Assembly (NCBI GenBank): GCA_031271975.1
Contig: JAISUR010000026.1
Location: forward strand, 1 to 59,156
Direction: 5' to 3'
Source: Propionibacteriaceae bacterium
Lineage (GTDB): Bacteria; Actinomycetota; Actinomycetes; Propionibacteriales; Propionibacteriaceae
DNA length: 59,156 nucleotides
Shown here: piece after piece, positions 1 to 8,419 of the stretch
Position numbering within the stretch: position 1 is the stretch's first letter
Layout of the letters: each line of letters begins with the position of its first letter
Made by a program: the position numbers and the translations under genes
The notes under the pieces: generated by a model
What the model saw: the letters and a program-made list of their open reading frames with translations, nothing else
What the model was told of the DNA's origin: nothing
Databases searched by the model: none

Positions 1-3000
1 AACTGGAACGTCTTCTTCTTCACCAAATTCAACGCCGTCACATTCGTCACCAGCTGCGTCACATAATGATTCCGCAAACCAGCAACCGCATCCTGCACCC
101 CAGCAATCGCAGCCTCAACCTCAGCCTGGGTCCGGCCAGAATCAGCCAACACCGCCTGAGCGGCCTCCAACTTCTCGACCAACACGGCCACAGACGCGTC
201 CGTGTAGCGGTCAGTCGGAACAGCCTCCACCAGCGTCACCAACGCCTCCAGGATGTCCACGTTGACCGGACTGCCGACCCTCGACGTGTCCACTTCGGCC
301 TGGCCAACAGCGGCCAGCAACGCGTCGAACACGGCGTCCACATCAGTTTGCGAGGCCGCCGAGTTGTCAGCGACCAGCGCCGCGGCGTCCGCGACCGGGC
401 CAGCCAACGCGGCCGCACTGGCAGCGGTCAACGTGCCCGAATCCAACAACGCCTGCGCGCCGGCCAACAGGTCGGCCAAAGCCGTCGTGTCACCAGTCGG
501 CACAACCGTCACCGTAGCCGTGACCGTCACCGTGGAACCGACTACCGTGCCCGTCACCGTGAACGTGCCGAGGGCCGCATAGTCGCTGGCCGAGATCGGA
601 TCCCAAACCACCGGAGAGTAGACCGAATCGCCTGTTGACAGGAGGGTCAGCACGGTCTCGGGCATCCGCGGGGCTTGTTCGACAACTGTTTCCGCAGTGG
701 CCTCGAAGGCCTTGATCACCGGCCAGTTATAGACCTCAATCTCGTACACCGACGGGTTAGCGCCGGTGCCGTTGGTGACGGCCTTCTCGTAGATGAGGCG
801 CAGCTTGGTGAACTCCAACGTGTCCAGCGGGATGTTGACGATTTCCTGGGCTAAGTACTGGCCCTCGTCCGGATCGACGGCGATGCTGGCGAGCGTCACC
901 CATTCGCCGTCCACCTCATACTGCAAGTGGGCCAGGCCCACGCGGCCCCACCATTCCTTGAAGTAGATCCGCACATAGTTGGCCGTCTGCTCCGCCGGCC
1001 ATTCCAAGGCCACCCAAGCGCCCGACTCGTCGCCCAAACCGGAATTCCATCGTCCGGACTCGGTGCCCAGCGTGGTGTCGTCGTAAGTCGTGGTGGTGTC
1101 ACCGTCGATGACGTGCTGCGGGCCGTAGCCGGCCAGCCGCCAACTGGACGACGCCGTGGCGGTGGACTGCGGGTCCAGAGCCATGTTTGGCACCAGCAAG
1201 TCATCTGCCGCGTCTTGCAGCGCGACAACCGCTTCATCCACTTCGGCCTGCGTCGCGGCCGGATTGGCCAGCACGCCCTGCGCATCCGAGAGCGCAGCCG
1301 CGAAATCGGCCCAGCCAGACGTGAAGTCTGCGGCGTTCAACAGTTCCTTCTCGGCCACCAGTACGCGCAGCGCCTTCACATTCGTCAAGTCGTCCACGGC
1401 GTCTTCCAGAGCACCGCCGACAGCCTCGATCTGGGCCTGAGTCGGGCTGCTGGTCAAGGCGGCCTGGGCATCAGCCAACGCTGTCGCGAACGGCGCCCAG
1501 GTGTTGACCGTGTAATCGGCTTCCACGCGGTTGGCGTTTGCGTCCACCAAAGCCTGCAACTCGGTCAGCGTGGCCGGGCGCGGCAGGACAGTGACCCGCG
1601 CGGTTGCGGCCACGGTGGTGTTCGACACCACGCCGGTGGCGGTGTACACGCCAGGGGTGGCGTAGTCGGACGGGTTCGGTGGATCCCAAGTGACTTCCCG
1701 GCTGCCCCAGTTCCCTTCGGCATAGCGGGCCATCACCCTGGCCGGCAGCACCGGGGCCTTGCCTGCCCGGGTGGTGACGTTCACCGTGCGGGTGACAACC
1801 GGATCCACCGGGGACAGCAGCAGCAACTCGTAGAAGCAAGGAACCGCGGAGTTGCCCACCAGACCCAACGCGCTGGTCGCGGTCTGGCCGGAAGTGAATA
1901 CGATCATCACCGCCTGCAGGGTAAGACCGTCAACGTCCACGTCAACGTTCTCCGCTGCTTGCAACTGGTCGCCGGTTGGGGTGTACGCAATCGTGGCGAG
2001 CTTGATCCAGTCCTCCGCCGTGTCAGCGTCGCAAGGCGCGTTCTCCGGAGGGCAGTAGTAGACATCCGCCGTGCCCAGGCGGTGGTACCACTTGCCGAAG
2101 TTGATCTGCACGGTTGAGCCGCGGGATTCCGGCGTGGTGAAGGTGACCATCGCCCAAACCGGGAAGCTGGCATTGGCAGCATGCCAACGGCCATTCCCGA
2201 CGCCACCGGGCGAGTTGTCTGTGCCAGTATAAAGCGTGCCGTCGATCAACGCCGCAGGGGGATACGAACCGCTGGAATGCTGATGTTTCGCGGTCGCGGT
2301 CGTGTTCCCTGTGCTGGCCAACGCGTAATTGATCCGGGTTCCGGTCGTGACCGAAGAACCCAGTGACGTATAGCCGCTGTTGACCTTGTCCGGGCCGTAG
2401 ACCTCGAACTCGTTCACCTGTAGGCCCACGCCGTCGGCGGTCGCCAAACGCACAGCCGTCGTGGTGACGGATGATATCGGGATGGACGTAGTGCCGGAAT
2501 CCAGGCTGGGCAGCGTGACCGCGTCCGTCCAGACATCGCCGACCAGGTATTGAATCTTGGCTTCGGAGGCGTACGCCTGCTTCATCACCAACACCACTTC
2601 TTCGACGGTACGGGTCTGCCCCAGGTCGATGGCGACCCAGGCCGGCTCGGAGGCCTTCAGCGAATGCGGCTGCCACCAGCAGGACGGCGTCGGGTTGTTG
2701 GTGAACGAATTGGAAGACGTCGAGCAGGAGGTGGCGATGTAGCCGTCGACCACGGACTGCGAACGGTAGGCGCCCGCATTCTCGTAGGTGCTCTTCGCCG
2801 TCGAAGACGACGACGTGAAGCCGTGCGGCGCGTAGTTGTACAGCGCATAGCCGCTGGTGATCGCGGTGCCGGTGCCTTCGGCGATCAGGATCGTCACCTC
2901 GTTGGTGAACACCACGCCGGAGTAGCTGGCGCCGGGCGTCTCATAGACGTCTTCCCAGACGTTCTTGACGCTGGTCACGCCGGTGAGCCCAGTGTCGGAC

Positions 3001-4685
3001 CAGTCGAAGCCGATGTTGGCGGCGGTGCTGGTCTTGTTGAGCAGCATCACGGCCACGCGCTGCTTGCCGTCCTTGTCGGCCAGCGGACGCGACCAGACTT
3101 GCAGGCCAGTGGCGTCCTCGCGGATCTTCACCGGCTGGATCACATCCGGATCCTGGTCAATGGCGAGGATGTCGTCGTTCATCAAGATCTCGATGTGCTT
3201 ATCCGTCAGCAGCGCGGGCGGCGCGGAGACGATCAGCGGGGATGCCGCCATCGCCCACATCGACACCTGCGTGCGCCACCACTCGGGATCGTTCGAAGTG
3301 CTGGACTGGTTGATCACCAGGTAATCCGGGTCGGGATAAGCGCCCGGGCGCGAACCGTTGCGGTTGAGGTTGCGCTCCCAGTAGTACCAGTACTTGTCGC
3401 CGGGGCTGGGGGCCGAAAGGTCGGCGCCGGTGCGATAACCGTGAGCGATCTTGTAGGCCCAGTCGCCGGACGACTCGTCGCCCCACTCGCAGGTGTCATA
3501 AATGATCGTGCCCTCGGGATCGGCGTCCCGCAGCGCTTGATAGAAGGAGGCATACAGTTCGGCGTTGGTGATCGACGGGAAGTTGCGGTTGGCAACCGCC
3601 GATGAGCCGCAGTGGTCCATCTTGATGGCGTCAATGCCCCACTCGACATACTTGGCGATGTCATTTCGGAAGAACTCGAACCAGTTCTGGCCGCCGTTGC
3701 CGTAGCCGTCGCCGCAAGCCTGCTGGTCCGGATCCGCGTACAGGCCGATCTTCAAACCTCTGGCGTGCAGCCAGTCGGCCAGCACCTTGATGTCACCGGA
3801 GAACCGCTCCGAGATGACAATGTTGCCCTCGTCGTCGCGATACGGCTCGGGATAGGTGCGGGCGGTGCCGTGAGCGGTGGTCGGATCGTAGGCCTGCCAC
3901 CAGCCCTCGTCCAGCCAGACGATGTCGTAGCCCTTCTGGAACAGGCCTTTGGCTTCCAGGCCGGCGACAGCGGTGCGCACACCCTCTTCGGTGATCGCGC
4001 GGCTCATCGTGTACCAGGTGTTCCAGCCCATGTACGGCGTGGGCACGTCTTTCAGGCCGCGTTCGGCGGTGGCGTCCACCGTCATCGTCACGGTGCCCGC
4101 GTCGTCTCCGGAACCGTAGTCACCGGTAATCGTCACGCCCTCCCTGGGGGTGTCCCAATACGCGCTCGGATAGGGGTTGTTCCAGGTAACGGGGACGAGC
4201 ACGCGCCCGCCGTTGGCCTGATTCACGTTCACTTGAAGGGGCAGCACCGGCGGCACGCCCGTCGTCGTGGTGATGTGCAGCGGATCTGCGCTGACCAGCG
4301 GAGAATCGTTGTAGACGCCCGTGATCTTCACCCCTGTGGTCGGGGTGACGCGGATCTTGGAGGCGACAACCGGCTCGTCGAAGACGACGGACTCAGAGCC
4401 GCTGACTTCTTCTGATCCGAACTGTTGCCAAGCTTCGGCGTCCCAGTCGTACAACTCGAATGCCAACTCTTGCTGGGTGGTGGAAGTGACCTCAATGCGG
4501 GTGAAAGTTCGCGCGGTGCCGAAATCCCGTCCGGAATCGGTGCCGAGCCTGTTGATTCCCGCCGTGATGTCATAGGAGCCTTCGCCTTCCGCATACGCGG
4601 AGGGGGTGCCGAGCGCCACCTGACCCGTGAGGAACAGGGCCAGTGCCGCGGTGATCGCTATCGTTCTGGTATGGGGGTTGGACAT
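1..4685 (-). CDS. Secreted multi-modular GH27 alpha-galactosidase (melibiase), C-terminus beyond window
   Basis: Predicted secreted enzyme releasing terminal alpha-galactose from glycans. The frame is open from the ATG at 4685 to the window edge (more than 1,560 residues). The start has an AAGGAG site 5-6 bases upstream and is followed by a signal peptide (about 1-32). An Ig-like segment precedes the GH27 barrel, which begins near residue 219 (YMGWNTWYTMSRAI). The likely nucleophile is Asp357 in DAIKMDHCG and the likely acid/base Asp422 in GYRTGADLS; the CEWG and ILAIDQDP family blocks are also present. Downstream come discoidin-like (F5/8 type C/CBM32) domains at about 608-763, 786-958 and 1165-1320, Ig-like Big_4 domains, and FIVAR-like helical modules near 1033-1160 and at the edge. 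Such accessory modules usually bind host glycans. It is transcribed alone. The wall anchor, if any, lies outside the window. Confidence 0.88.
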   Translation of the reverse strand, partial: MSNPHTRTIAITAALALFLTGQVALGTPSAYAEGEGSYDITAGINRLGTDSGRDFGTARTFTRIEVTSTTQQELAFELYDWDAEAWQQFGSEEVSGSESVVFDEPVVASKIRVTPTTGVKITGVYNDSPLVSADPLHITTTTGVPPVLPLQVNVNQANGGRVLVPVTWNNPYPSAYWDTPREGVTITGDYGSGDDAGTVTMTVDATAERGLKDVPTPYMGWNTWYTMSRAITEEGVRTAVAGLEAKGLFQKGYDIVWLDEGWWQAYDPTTAHGTARTYPEPYRDDEGNIVISERFSGDIKVLADWLHARGLKIGLYADPDQQACGDGYGNGGQNWFEFFRNDIAKYVEWGIDAIKMDHCGSSAVANRNFPSITNAELYASFYQALRDADPEGTIIYDTCEWGDESSGDWAYKIAHGYRTGADLSAPSPGDKYWYYWERNLNRNGSRPGAYPDPDYLVINQSSTSNDPEWWRTQVSMWAMAASPLIVSAPPALLTDKHIEILMNDDILAIDQDPDVIQPVKIREDATGLQVWSRPLADKDGKQRVAVMLLNKTSTAANIGFDWSDTGLTGVTSVKNVWEDVYETPGASYSGVVFTNEVTILIAEGTGTAITSGYALYNYAPHGFTSSSSTAKSTYENAGAYRSQSVVDGYIATSCSTSSNSFTNNPTPSCWWQPHSLKASEPAWVAIDLGQTRTVEEVVLVMKQAYASEAKIQYLVGDVWTDAVTLPSLDSGTTSIPISSVTTTAVRLATADGVGLQVNEFEVYGPDKVNSGYTSLGSSVTTGTRINYALASTGNTTATAKHQHSSGSYPPAALIDGTLYTGTDNSPGGVGNGRWHAANASFPVWAMVTFTTPESRGSTVQINFGKWYHRLGTADVYYCPPENAPCDADTAEDWIKLATIAYTPTGDQLQAAENVDVDVDGLTLQAVMIVFTSGQTATSALGLVGNSAVPCFYELLLLSPVDPVVTRTVNVTTRAGKAPVLPARVMARYAEGNWGSREVTWDPPNPSDYATPGVYTATGVVSNTTVAATARVTVLPRPATLTELQALVDANANRVEADYTVNTWAPFATALADAQAALTSSPTQAQIEAVGGALEDAVDDLTNVKALRVLVAEKELLNAADFTSGWADFAAALSDAQGVLANPAATQAEVDEAVVALQDAADDLLVPNMALDPQSTATASSSWRLAGYGPQHVIDGDTTTTYDDTTLGTESGRWNSGLGDESGAWVALEWPAEQTANYVRIYFKEWWGRVGLAHLQYEVDGEWVTLASIAVDPDEGQYLAQEIVNIPLDTLEFTKLRLIYEKAVTNGTGANPSVYEIEVYNWPVIKAFEATAETVVEQAPRMPETVLTLLSTGDSVYSPVVWDPISASDYAALGTFTVTGTVVGSTVTVTATVTVVPTGDTTALADLLAGAQALLDSGTLTAASAAALAGPVADAAALVADNSAASQTDVDAVFDALLAAVGQAEVDTSRVGSPVNVDILEALVTLVEAVPTDRYTDASVAVLVEKLEAAQAVLADSGRTQAEVEAAIAGVQDAVAGLRNHYVTQLVTNVTALNLVKKKTFQ

Positions 4686-4821
4686 GCCACTCCTTCGAGG
4701 CTGACGAATACCTTGGGTGTTAATCTGGCCTGTTTGACCAGCGGAAACCAGGAACAAAACCATTGACCAACTGGAGAAATCGACGAAACAACAAACAGAG
4801 CCGTTCCGGCACCCTCCCGGC

Positions 4822-5061
4822 GTCATGCCGGACACCTGCCCCCCGTCATGCCGGACGACGTCCGATGCCCACTCCCCCGTCATGCCGGACTTGTTCCGGC
4901 ATCCTGGGACGCAGTCCCATGCACCCTGAAAGGGTGCCCCTCACGGGCCACACGGACTACGTCCGAGATCCCGGAACAAGTCCGGGATGACACAGAGGAT
5001 GCCAGCCGGACGACGTCCGATGCCCACTCCCCCGTCATGCCGGACTTGTTCCGGCATGACA
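4822..5061. repeat. Intergenic palindromic repeat cluster with one full-length composite unit (4879-4991)
   Basis: This fills most of the 415-base gap between the GH27 gene and the aldo/keto reductase. The complete unit begins GTCATGCCGGACTTGTTCCG and ends with the inverted counterpart (GGAACAAGTCCGGGATGAC). Between them lie two further hairpins, GGGACGCAGTCCC and CGGACTACGTCCG, around a GGGTGCCCCT centre, so the whole 113-bp unit is an imperfect palindrome made of smaller palindromes. Partial copies flank it at 4822-4878 and 5033-5061. No gene is seen here. Confidence 0.85.
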
Positions 5062-5073
5062 GGTTAGAGGCGG

Positions 5074-5096
5074 CATAATCATCCCTGGGAAGGGAC
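5074..5096 (+). promoter_or_regulatory. Candidate -10 box (CATAAT) and Shine-Dalgarno of the aldo/keto reductase gene
   Basis: CATAAT at 5074-5079 lies 21 bases before the ATG, with a GGGAAGGGA ribosome-binding stretch between them. No convincing -35 is visible. The box begins about 13 bases after the last palindromic repeat arm. Confidence 0.4.
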
Positions 5097-5100
5097 GAAC

Positions 5101-6078
5101 ATGGAGTATGTGCGACTTGGCGGTGCCGGCCTCAAGGTGTCGCAGGTGATCTTGGGCTGCATGAGCTTCGGCGATCCGGGGCGGGGCAACCACGGCTGGA
5201 CGCTGCCAGAAGAGCAGAGCCGGCCAATCCTGGAAGCCGCGCTGGAAGCCGGAATCACCACTTGGGACACGGCCGACGTGTATTCCGACGGGCACTCCGA
5301 GGAGATCGTGGGCCGGGCGATCCGGGAGCTGACCAAGCGCGAGGACATCGTGTTGGCCACGAAGGTCAACGGGCGGATGGGACCGGGGCCCAACGACCAA
5401 GGGCTCTCGCGCGGGCACATCCTGTCGGCTGTGGACGCCAGCCTGCGCCGGCTCGGCACGGACTACATCGATCTCTACCAAATCCACCGCTGGGATCCGA
5501 ACACGCCCATCGCGGAAACGATGCAAGCGCTCAACGACCTGGTCCGCTGGGGCAAAGTGCGCTACATCGGGGCGTCGTCGATGTGGGCCTGGCAGTTTGC
5601 CAAAGCCCAGGAGACGGCCCGCGCCAACGGCTGGACGCCGTTCGTGTCGATGCAGGACCAGTACAACCTGCTGCAGCGCGAAGAAGAGCGCGAAATGCAT
5701 CCGCTTTGCCTGGACCAATCCGTTGGCGTGATCCCGTGGTCGCCGCTGGCGCGCGGCAAGGTGACCCGCCCGTGGGACGAAACGACGAACCGCACTGCCA
5801 CTGACCTGTTCGGCGCCGGGCTCTACCGCACCACAGAAGAATCCAACCGTCAGATTGTCGCAGCCGTAGCGCAAGTGGCGGCGGCGCGCGGGGTCTCGAT
5901 GGCCCAAGTCGCGCTGGCGTGGGTGCGCCAGCAGCGTGCCGTGACAGCTCCGATCGTGGGGGCCACCAAGCCGGAACATTTGGCCGACGCCGTGGCTTCA
6001 GTCGACCTGGAACTCACGCCGGAAGAGCTTGCCGCCCTGGAAGCTCCCTACACCCCACGCGCTCCCGAAGGCTTCTGA
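5101..6078 (+). CDS. Aldo/keto reductase, YajO/Tas-like
   Basis: NAD(P)H-dependent reductase of the AKR superfamily, cytoplasmic, 325 residues and full length. The catalytic tetrad is visible as Asp56 and Tyr61 (TWDTADVYSDG), Lys88 (LATKVN) and His129 (LYQIHRWD). The C-terminal cofactor-binding segment (APIVGATKPEHL) is present. The family reduces aldehydes, ketones or sugars; the substrate cannot be read from sequence. It is monocistronic and converges on ureD, with only five bases between the stop codons. Confidence 0.93.
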   Translation: MEYVRLGGAGLKVSQVILGCMSFGDPGRGNHGWTLPEEQSRPILEAALEAGITTWDTADVYSDGHSEEIVGRAIRELTKREDIVLATKVNGRMGPGPNDQGLSRGHILSAVDASLRRLGTDYIDLYQIHRWDPNTPIAETMQALNDLVRWGKVRYIGASSMWAWQFAKAQETARANGWTPFVSMQDQYNLLQREEEREMHPLCLDQSVGVIPWSPLARGKVTRPWDETTNRTATDLFGAGLYRTTEESNRQIVAAVAQVAAARGVSMAQVALAWVRQQRAVTAPIVGATKPEHLADAVASVDLELTPEELAALEAPYTPRAPEGF

Positions 6079-6083
6079 CCGGG

Positions 6084-6788
6084 CTAAGCGGCCCAAGCGT
6101 CGAAGACCGGATCCAGTTTGGCCCTGTGAGCGGCGTCGGTGAGCGCGCGCGCCACCACGCCAGGGCGGGCGAGCTTCAACCAGGCCGGATCCGTCTCGGC
6201 CGGATCGGCGCCCACAAGCATGGCTTGGTCGAGCACTTTTGCCGCGCCCATGATGCCGGGCAGCCGATGGCGCCCGTCGGCGAGCAACTGTTCCCGCAGC
6301 ACCGGCCCAGCGGGGTCGTCGACCCGCGTCGTCGCGCGCAGCCAGCCGCCCTGCTCGCCGCTGCGGCCCAACACGAGCGTCTCACGCAGGCAAGCGGTGG
6401 CGCCTTTGCCCAGCGTCACCGTTGTCAGGCGTTCCAGCCGCGCTCCGTCCGCGACGACCAGCGGCATTGCCTTCCAAACCAGCGCACCCGCGTTGCCCAC
6501 GGAGATCCGGGTCGTGTACGCGGCGCCAAGGCCATCGCCGGGATAGGCGACCACCCCGGCCACTTCCACGATCTCCAGCTTGGTGCGGGCGCCCACGCGG
6601 ACGGCCACCTCGATCCAGTCGCCGTCCAGCAGGATTGCCTGCGTTGGGATGAGCGCCACCGACAGCGTGCCGGGAGCCCCGTTCACCACGCGGGCGACGA
6701 AAGGGGCCACTTTGTCGGCGGCATCGTTTGCCGCGCCCGTGATGCGGAGGTGTCCGCGTTCCGCTTCCAGTTCCAACAAACGGGTCAT
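6084..6788 (-). CDS. ureD: Urease accessory protein UreD (UreH)
   Basis: Last gene of the urease operon. UreD docks on apo-urease and with UreF and UreG forms the GTP-dependent nickel-insertion complex. The product is 234 residues, short compared with proteobacterial UreD (about 270) but in keeping with the short actinobacterial forms. Family blocks include [24 protein letters not shown] and a C-terminal segment ending VFDAWAA. Its ATG overlaps the ureG stop codon in an ATGA arrangement, implying translational coupling and supporting the position of the unusual ureG stop. Confidence 0.88.
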   Translation of the reverse strand: MTRLLELEAERGHLRITGAANDAADKVAPFVARVVNGAPGTLSVALIPTQAILLDGDWIEVAVRVGARTKLEIVEVAGVVAYPGDGLGAAYTTRISVGNAGALVWKAMPLVVADGARLERLTTVTLGKGATACLRETLVLGRSGEQGGWLRATTRVDDPAGPVLREQLLADGRHRLPGIMGAAKVLDQAMLVGADPAETDPAWLKLARPGVVARALTDAAHRAKLDPVFDAWAA

Positions 6789-7693
6789 GTTCGCTCCCTT
6801 TGCCGGACTTCGTCCGGAGATCCCGGAACGAGTCCGGGATGACGAGTGGAGGTGGCGTCATCCCGCTCCCTTTGCCGGACTTCGTCCGGAGATCCCGGAA
6901 CGAGTCCGGGATGACGAGTGGAGGTGGCGTCATCCCGCCCCCTTTGCCGGACTTCGTCCGGAGATCCCGGAACAGGTCCGGGATGACGTGGTGAGGTGGT
7001 AGCAGGTTGGTCGTGGGTGTGCCACGTCCCTTCTTCGGCGTGGAAATGGGGCGCCATCGGACCGGGGTCGGTCGGGGTGTGGGCGCCGGAACGTTTGGCT
7101 TGCAGCACGTATTCAACCCAGGCGGCCAGTTTCGCCACCGAGGCTGGGTCGTTCTTCGACAGGGCGATCACCGGGCGCGAATCACGGGCCGCTTCCGCGT
7201 CGGCGACCATCTGGGCGACGTCGACGCCGACGTACGGACCCAGATCCGTCTTGTTGACAACGAGCAGGTCGGCACGCGCGATACCCGGGCCTCCTTTGCG
7301 CGCCACGTCGCCACCACCGGCAACGTCCAGCACAAAGATCTGCGCGTCCACGAGGGCGGGTGAGAAGGTCGCCGTGAGGTTGTCGCCACCCGACTCCACC
7401 AACACGATGTCGGGGTTGAATTCGGCCTCCAAGTCCTCCACGACAAGCAGGTTCGCGGTGACATCGTCCCGGATGGCGGTGTGCGGGCAGGCGCCCGTCT
7501 CCACGGCTCGGATCCGTTCGGGCTCCAAGACTCCGGCGGCGCGCAGGAAACGGGCGTCTTCGTCGGTGTAGATGTCGTTGGTGACTACGGCGATGGAACG
7601 CTGGCCAGCCAAGGCCCCGCAGATCAGGGCGATCAGCGAACTCTTGCCGGTACCGACCGGCCCGGCCACCCCCAAGCGCAGCGCTGGGCTCAT
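6785..7693 (-). CDS. ureG: Urease accessory GTPase UreG with His-rich and repeat-encoded C-terminal tail
   Basis: SIMIBI-class GTPase that powers nickel delivery to urease. Residues 1-205 are a normal UreG: P-loop GPVGTGKS (11-18), the Cys-Pro-His metal site (69-71), [13 protein letters not shown], and NKTD (147-150). UreG is normally about 205 residues; this one is 302. The extra part holds a His-rich stretch ([13 protein letters not shown], 216-228) followed by three 24-residue copies starting [16 protein letters not shown] at 236, 260 and 284. These are encoded by three 72-bp copies of the genomic palindromic repeat. The stop overlaps the ureD start, so the tail is within the coupled reading frame. 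The operon has no ureE; the His-rich segment could partly replace its nickel-storage role (inference). Confidence 0.93.
   Translation of the reverse strand: MSPALRLGVAGPVGTGKSSLIALICGALAGQRSIAVVTNDIYTDEDARFLRAAGVLEPERIRAVETGACPHTAIRDDVTANLLVVEDLEAEFNPDIVLVESGGDNLTATFSPALVDAQIFVLDVAGGGDVARKGGPGIARADLLVVNKTDLGPYVGVDVAQMVADAEAARDSRPVIALSKNDPASVAKLAAWVEYVLQAKRSGAHTPTDPGPMAPHFHAEEGTWHTHDQPATTSPRHPGPVPGSPDEVRQRGRDDATSTRHPGLVPGSPDEVRQRERDDATSTRHPGLVPGSPDEVRQRERT
6798..6990. repeat. Three in-frame 72-bp palindromic repeat copies in the ureG 3' end
   Basis: The word GCCGGACTTCGTCCGG occurs at 6802, 6874 and 6946, exactly 72 bases (24 codons) apart. Each copy holds the CCGGACTTCGTCCGG hairpin and the TCCCGGAACGAGTCCGGGAT hairpin found throughout the window. 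Copies one and two are nearly identical; copy three differs at a few positions. Confidence 0.95.
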
Positions 7694-7711
7694 AGTTTCC
7701 CTCCTCGCACG

Positions 7712-8410
7712 TCAGGCACTGAACAGCCTCTCCCGCGCAACAGCGTGCGCCTGCGCCCAGCCGTCGATCTGCGGGGCTGCCAGCGCCGGCATGGTTTCCG
7801 GTTCCATCACCTGGCTTGCCCGTTCGGCCATCTCCTCCACTGCCGCGAACGAGCCGAGCGCCCAATCGGAGGCCTGCAACGGGTCGAGCGGGGCGAGTTT
7901 CAAGCAGGCCGACAGGACGGTCTGCACGTCGTCGTAGCCGACCAGCCGGGCAGTCTGCCGAGCCGACAACTTCGCGGCGGCGCCGATGGCCCCCAACACG
8001 ATGGGGCGCGGCGGGCGCGGCTGCTCCGTCTCGAAATACCCGGCGACCTGTTTCCCGGCGTCGCGCAGCGCCCGGCAACCGCCCCAAAGCCGTTCCAGCA
8101 GCCGTTGATATCCGCGGCCGAGCGTTTCCTCGTTCGCCCGCACCGCCGCACTCGGCGTGCGCGAGGCCCACTCCATCCAGGTGCGCGCGATAACGGACGT
8201 CGGCTCCTCCAAACGCAGCGCCCGCACCACCAGCACGGCGGCGGCCGCGGCCTGCTCCGTGACGGTGGCCAGCCGGGCCTGCAAGAATGCCGCGACATCG
8301 TCGGTGCGCATGCCCGCGGCCAGCGCCGGTTCCAGCGAACCCGACTGTGTGTAGCCGCCGGCGGGCAGGCGCGCGTCTGCCAGCAGCATCAAGACGAGTT
8401 CGGCAGACAC
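7712..8410 (-). CDS. ureF: Urease accessory protein UreF
   Basis: Bridging protein of the UreD-UreF-UreG nickel-insertion complex. The product is 232 residues, all-helical as expected, and begins MSAELVLMLLADARLPAGGYTQSGSLE, which contains the typical UreF N-terminal LADxRLPxGGYxxSxGLE-type block. It lies between ureBC (9-base gap) and ureG (18-base gap). The order ureA-ureBC-ureF-ureG-ureD matches the mycobacterial operon. Confidence 0.9.
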   Translation of the reverse strand: MSAELVLMLLADARLPAGGYTQSGSLEPALAAGMRTDDVAAFLQARLATVTEQAAAAAVLVVRALRLEEPTSVIARTWMEWASRTPSAAVRANEETLGRGYQRLLERLWGGCRALRDAGKQVAGYFETEQPRPPRPIVLGAIGAAAKLSARQTARLVGYDDVQTVLSACLKLAPLDPLQASDWALGSFAAVEEMAERASQVMEPETMPALAAPQIDGWAQAHAVARERLFSA

Positions 8411-8419
8411 GGCAACCCC

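Noticed and set aside
4763-5078. Short plus-strand ORFs rich in RDPGTSPG and RHAGLVPA words
   Set aside because: These are translations of intergenic palindromic repeats with no ribosome-binding site or host domain; unlike the UreG and LicD cases there is no gene to extend.
6798-6990. Possible CRISPR array (regularly spaced repeats); also considered for 35241-35396 and 46750-46860
   Set aside because: Repeats are contiguous tandem copies without unique spacers, no cas genes are present, and the same units occur singly across the window.
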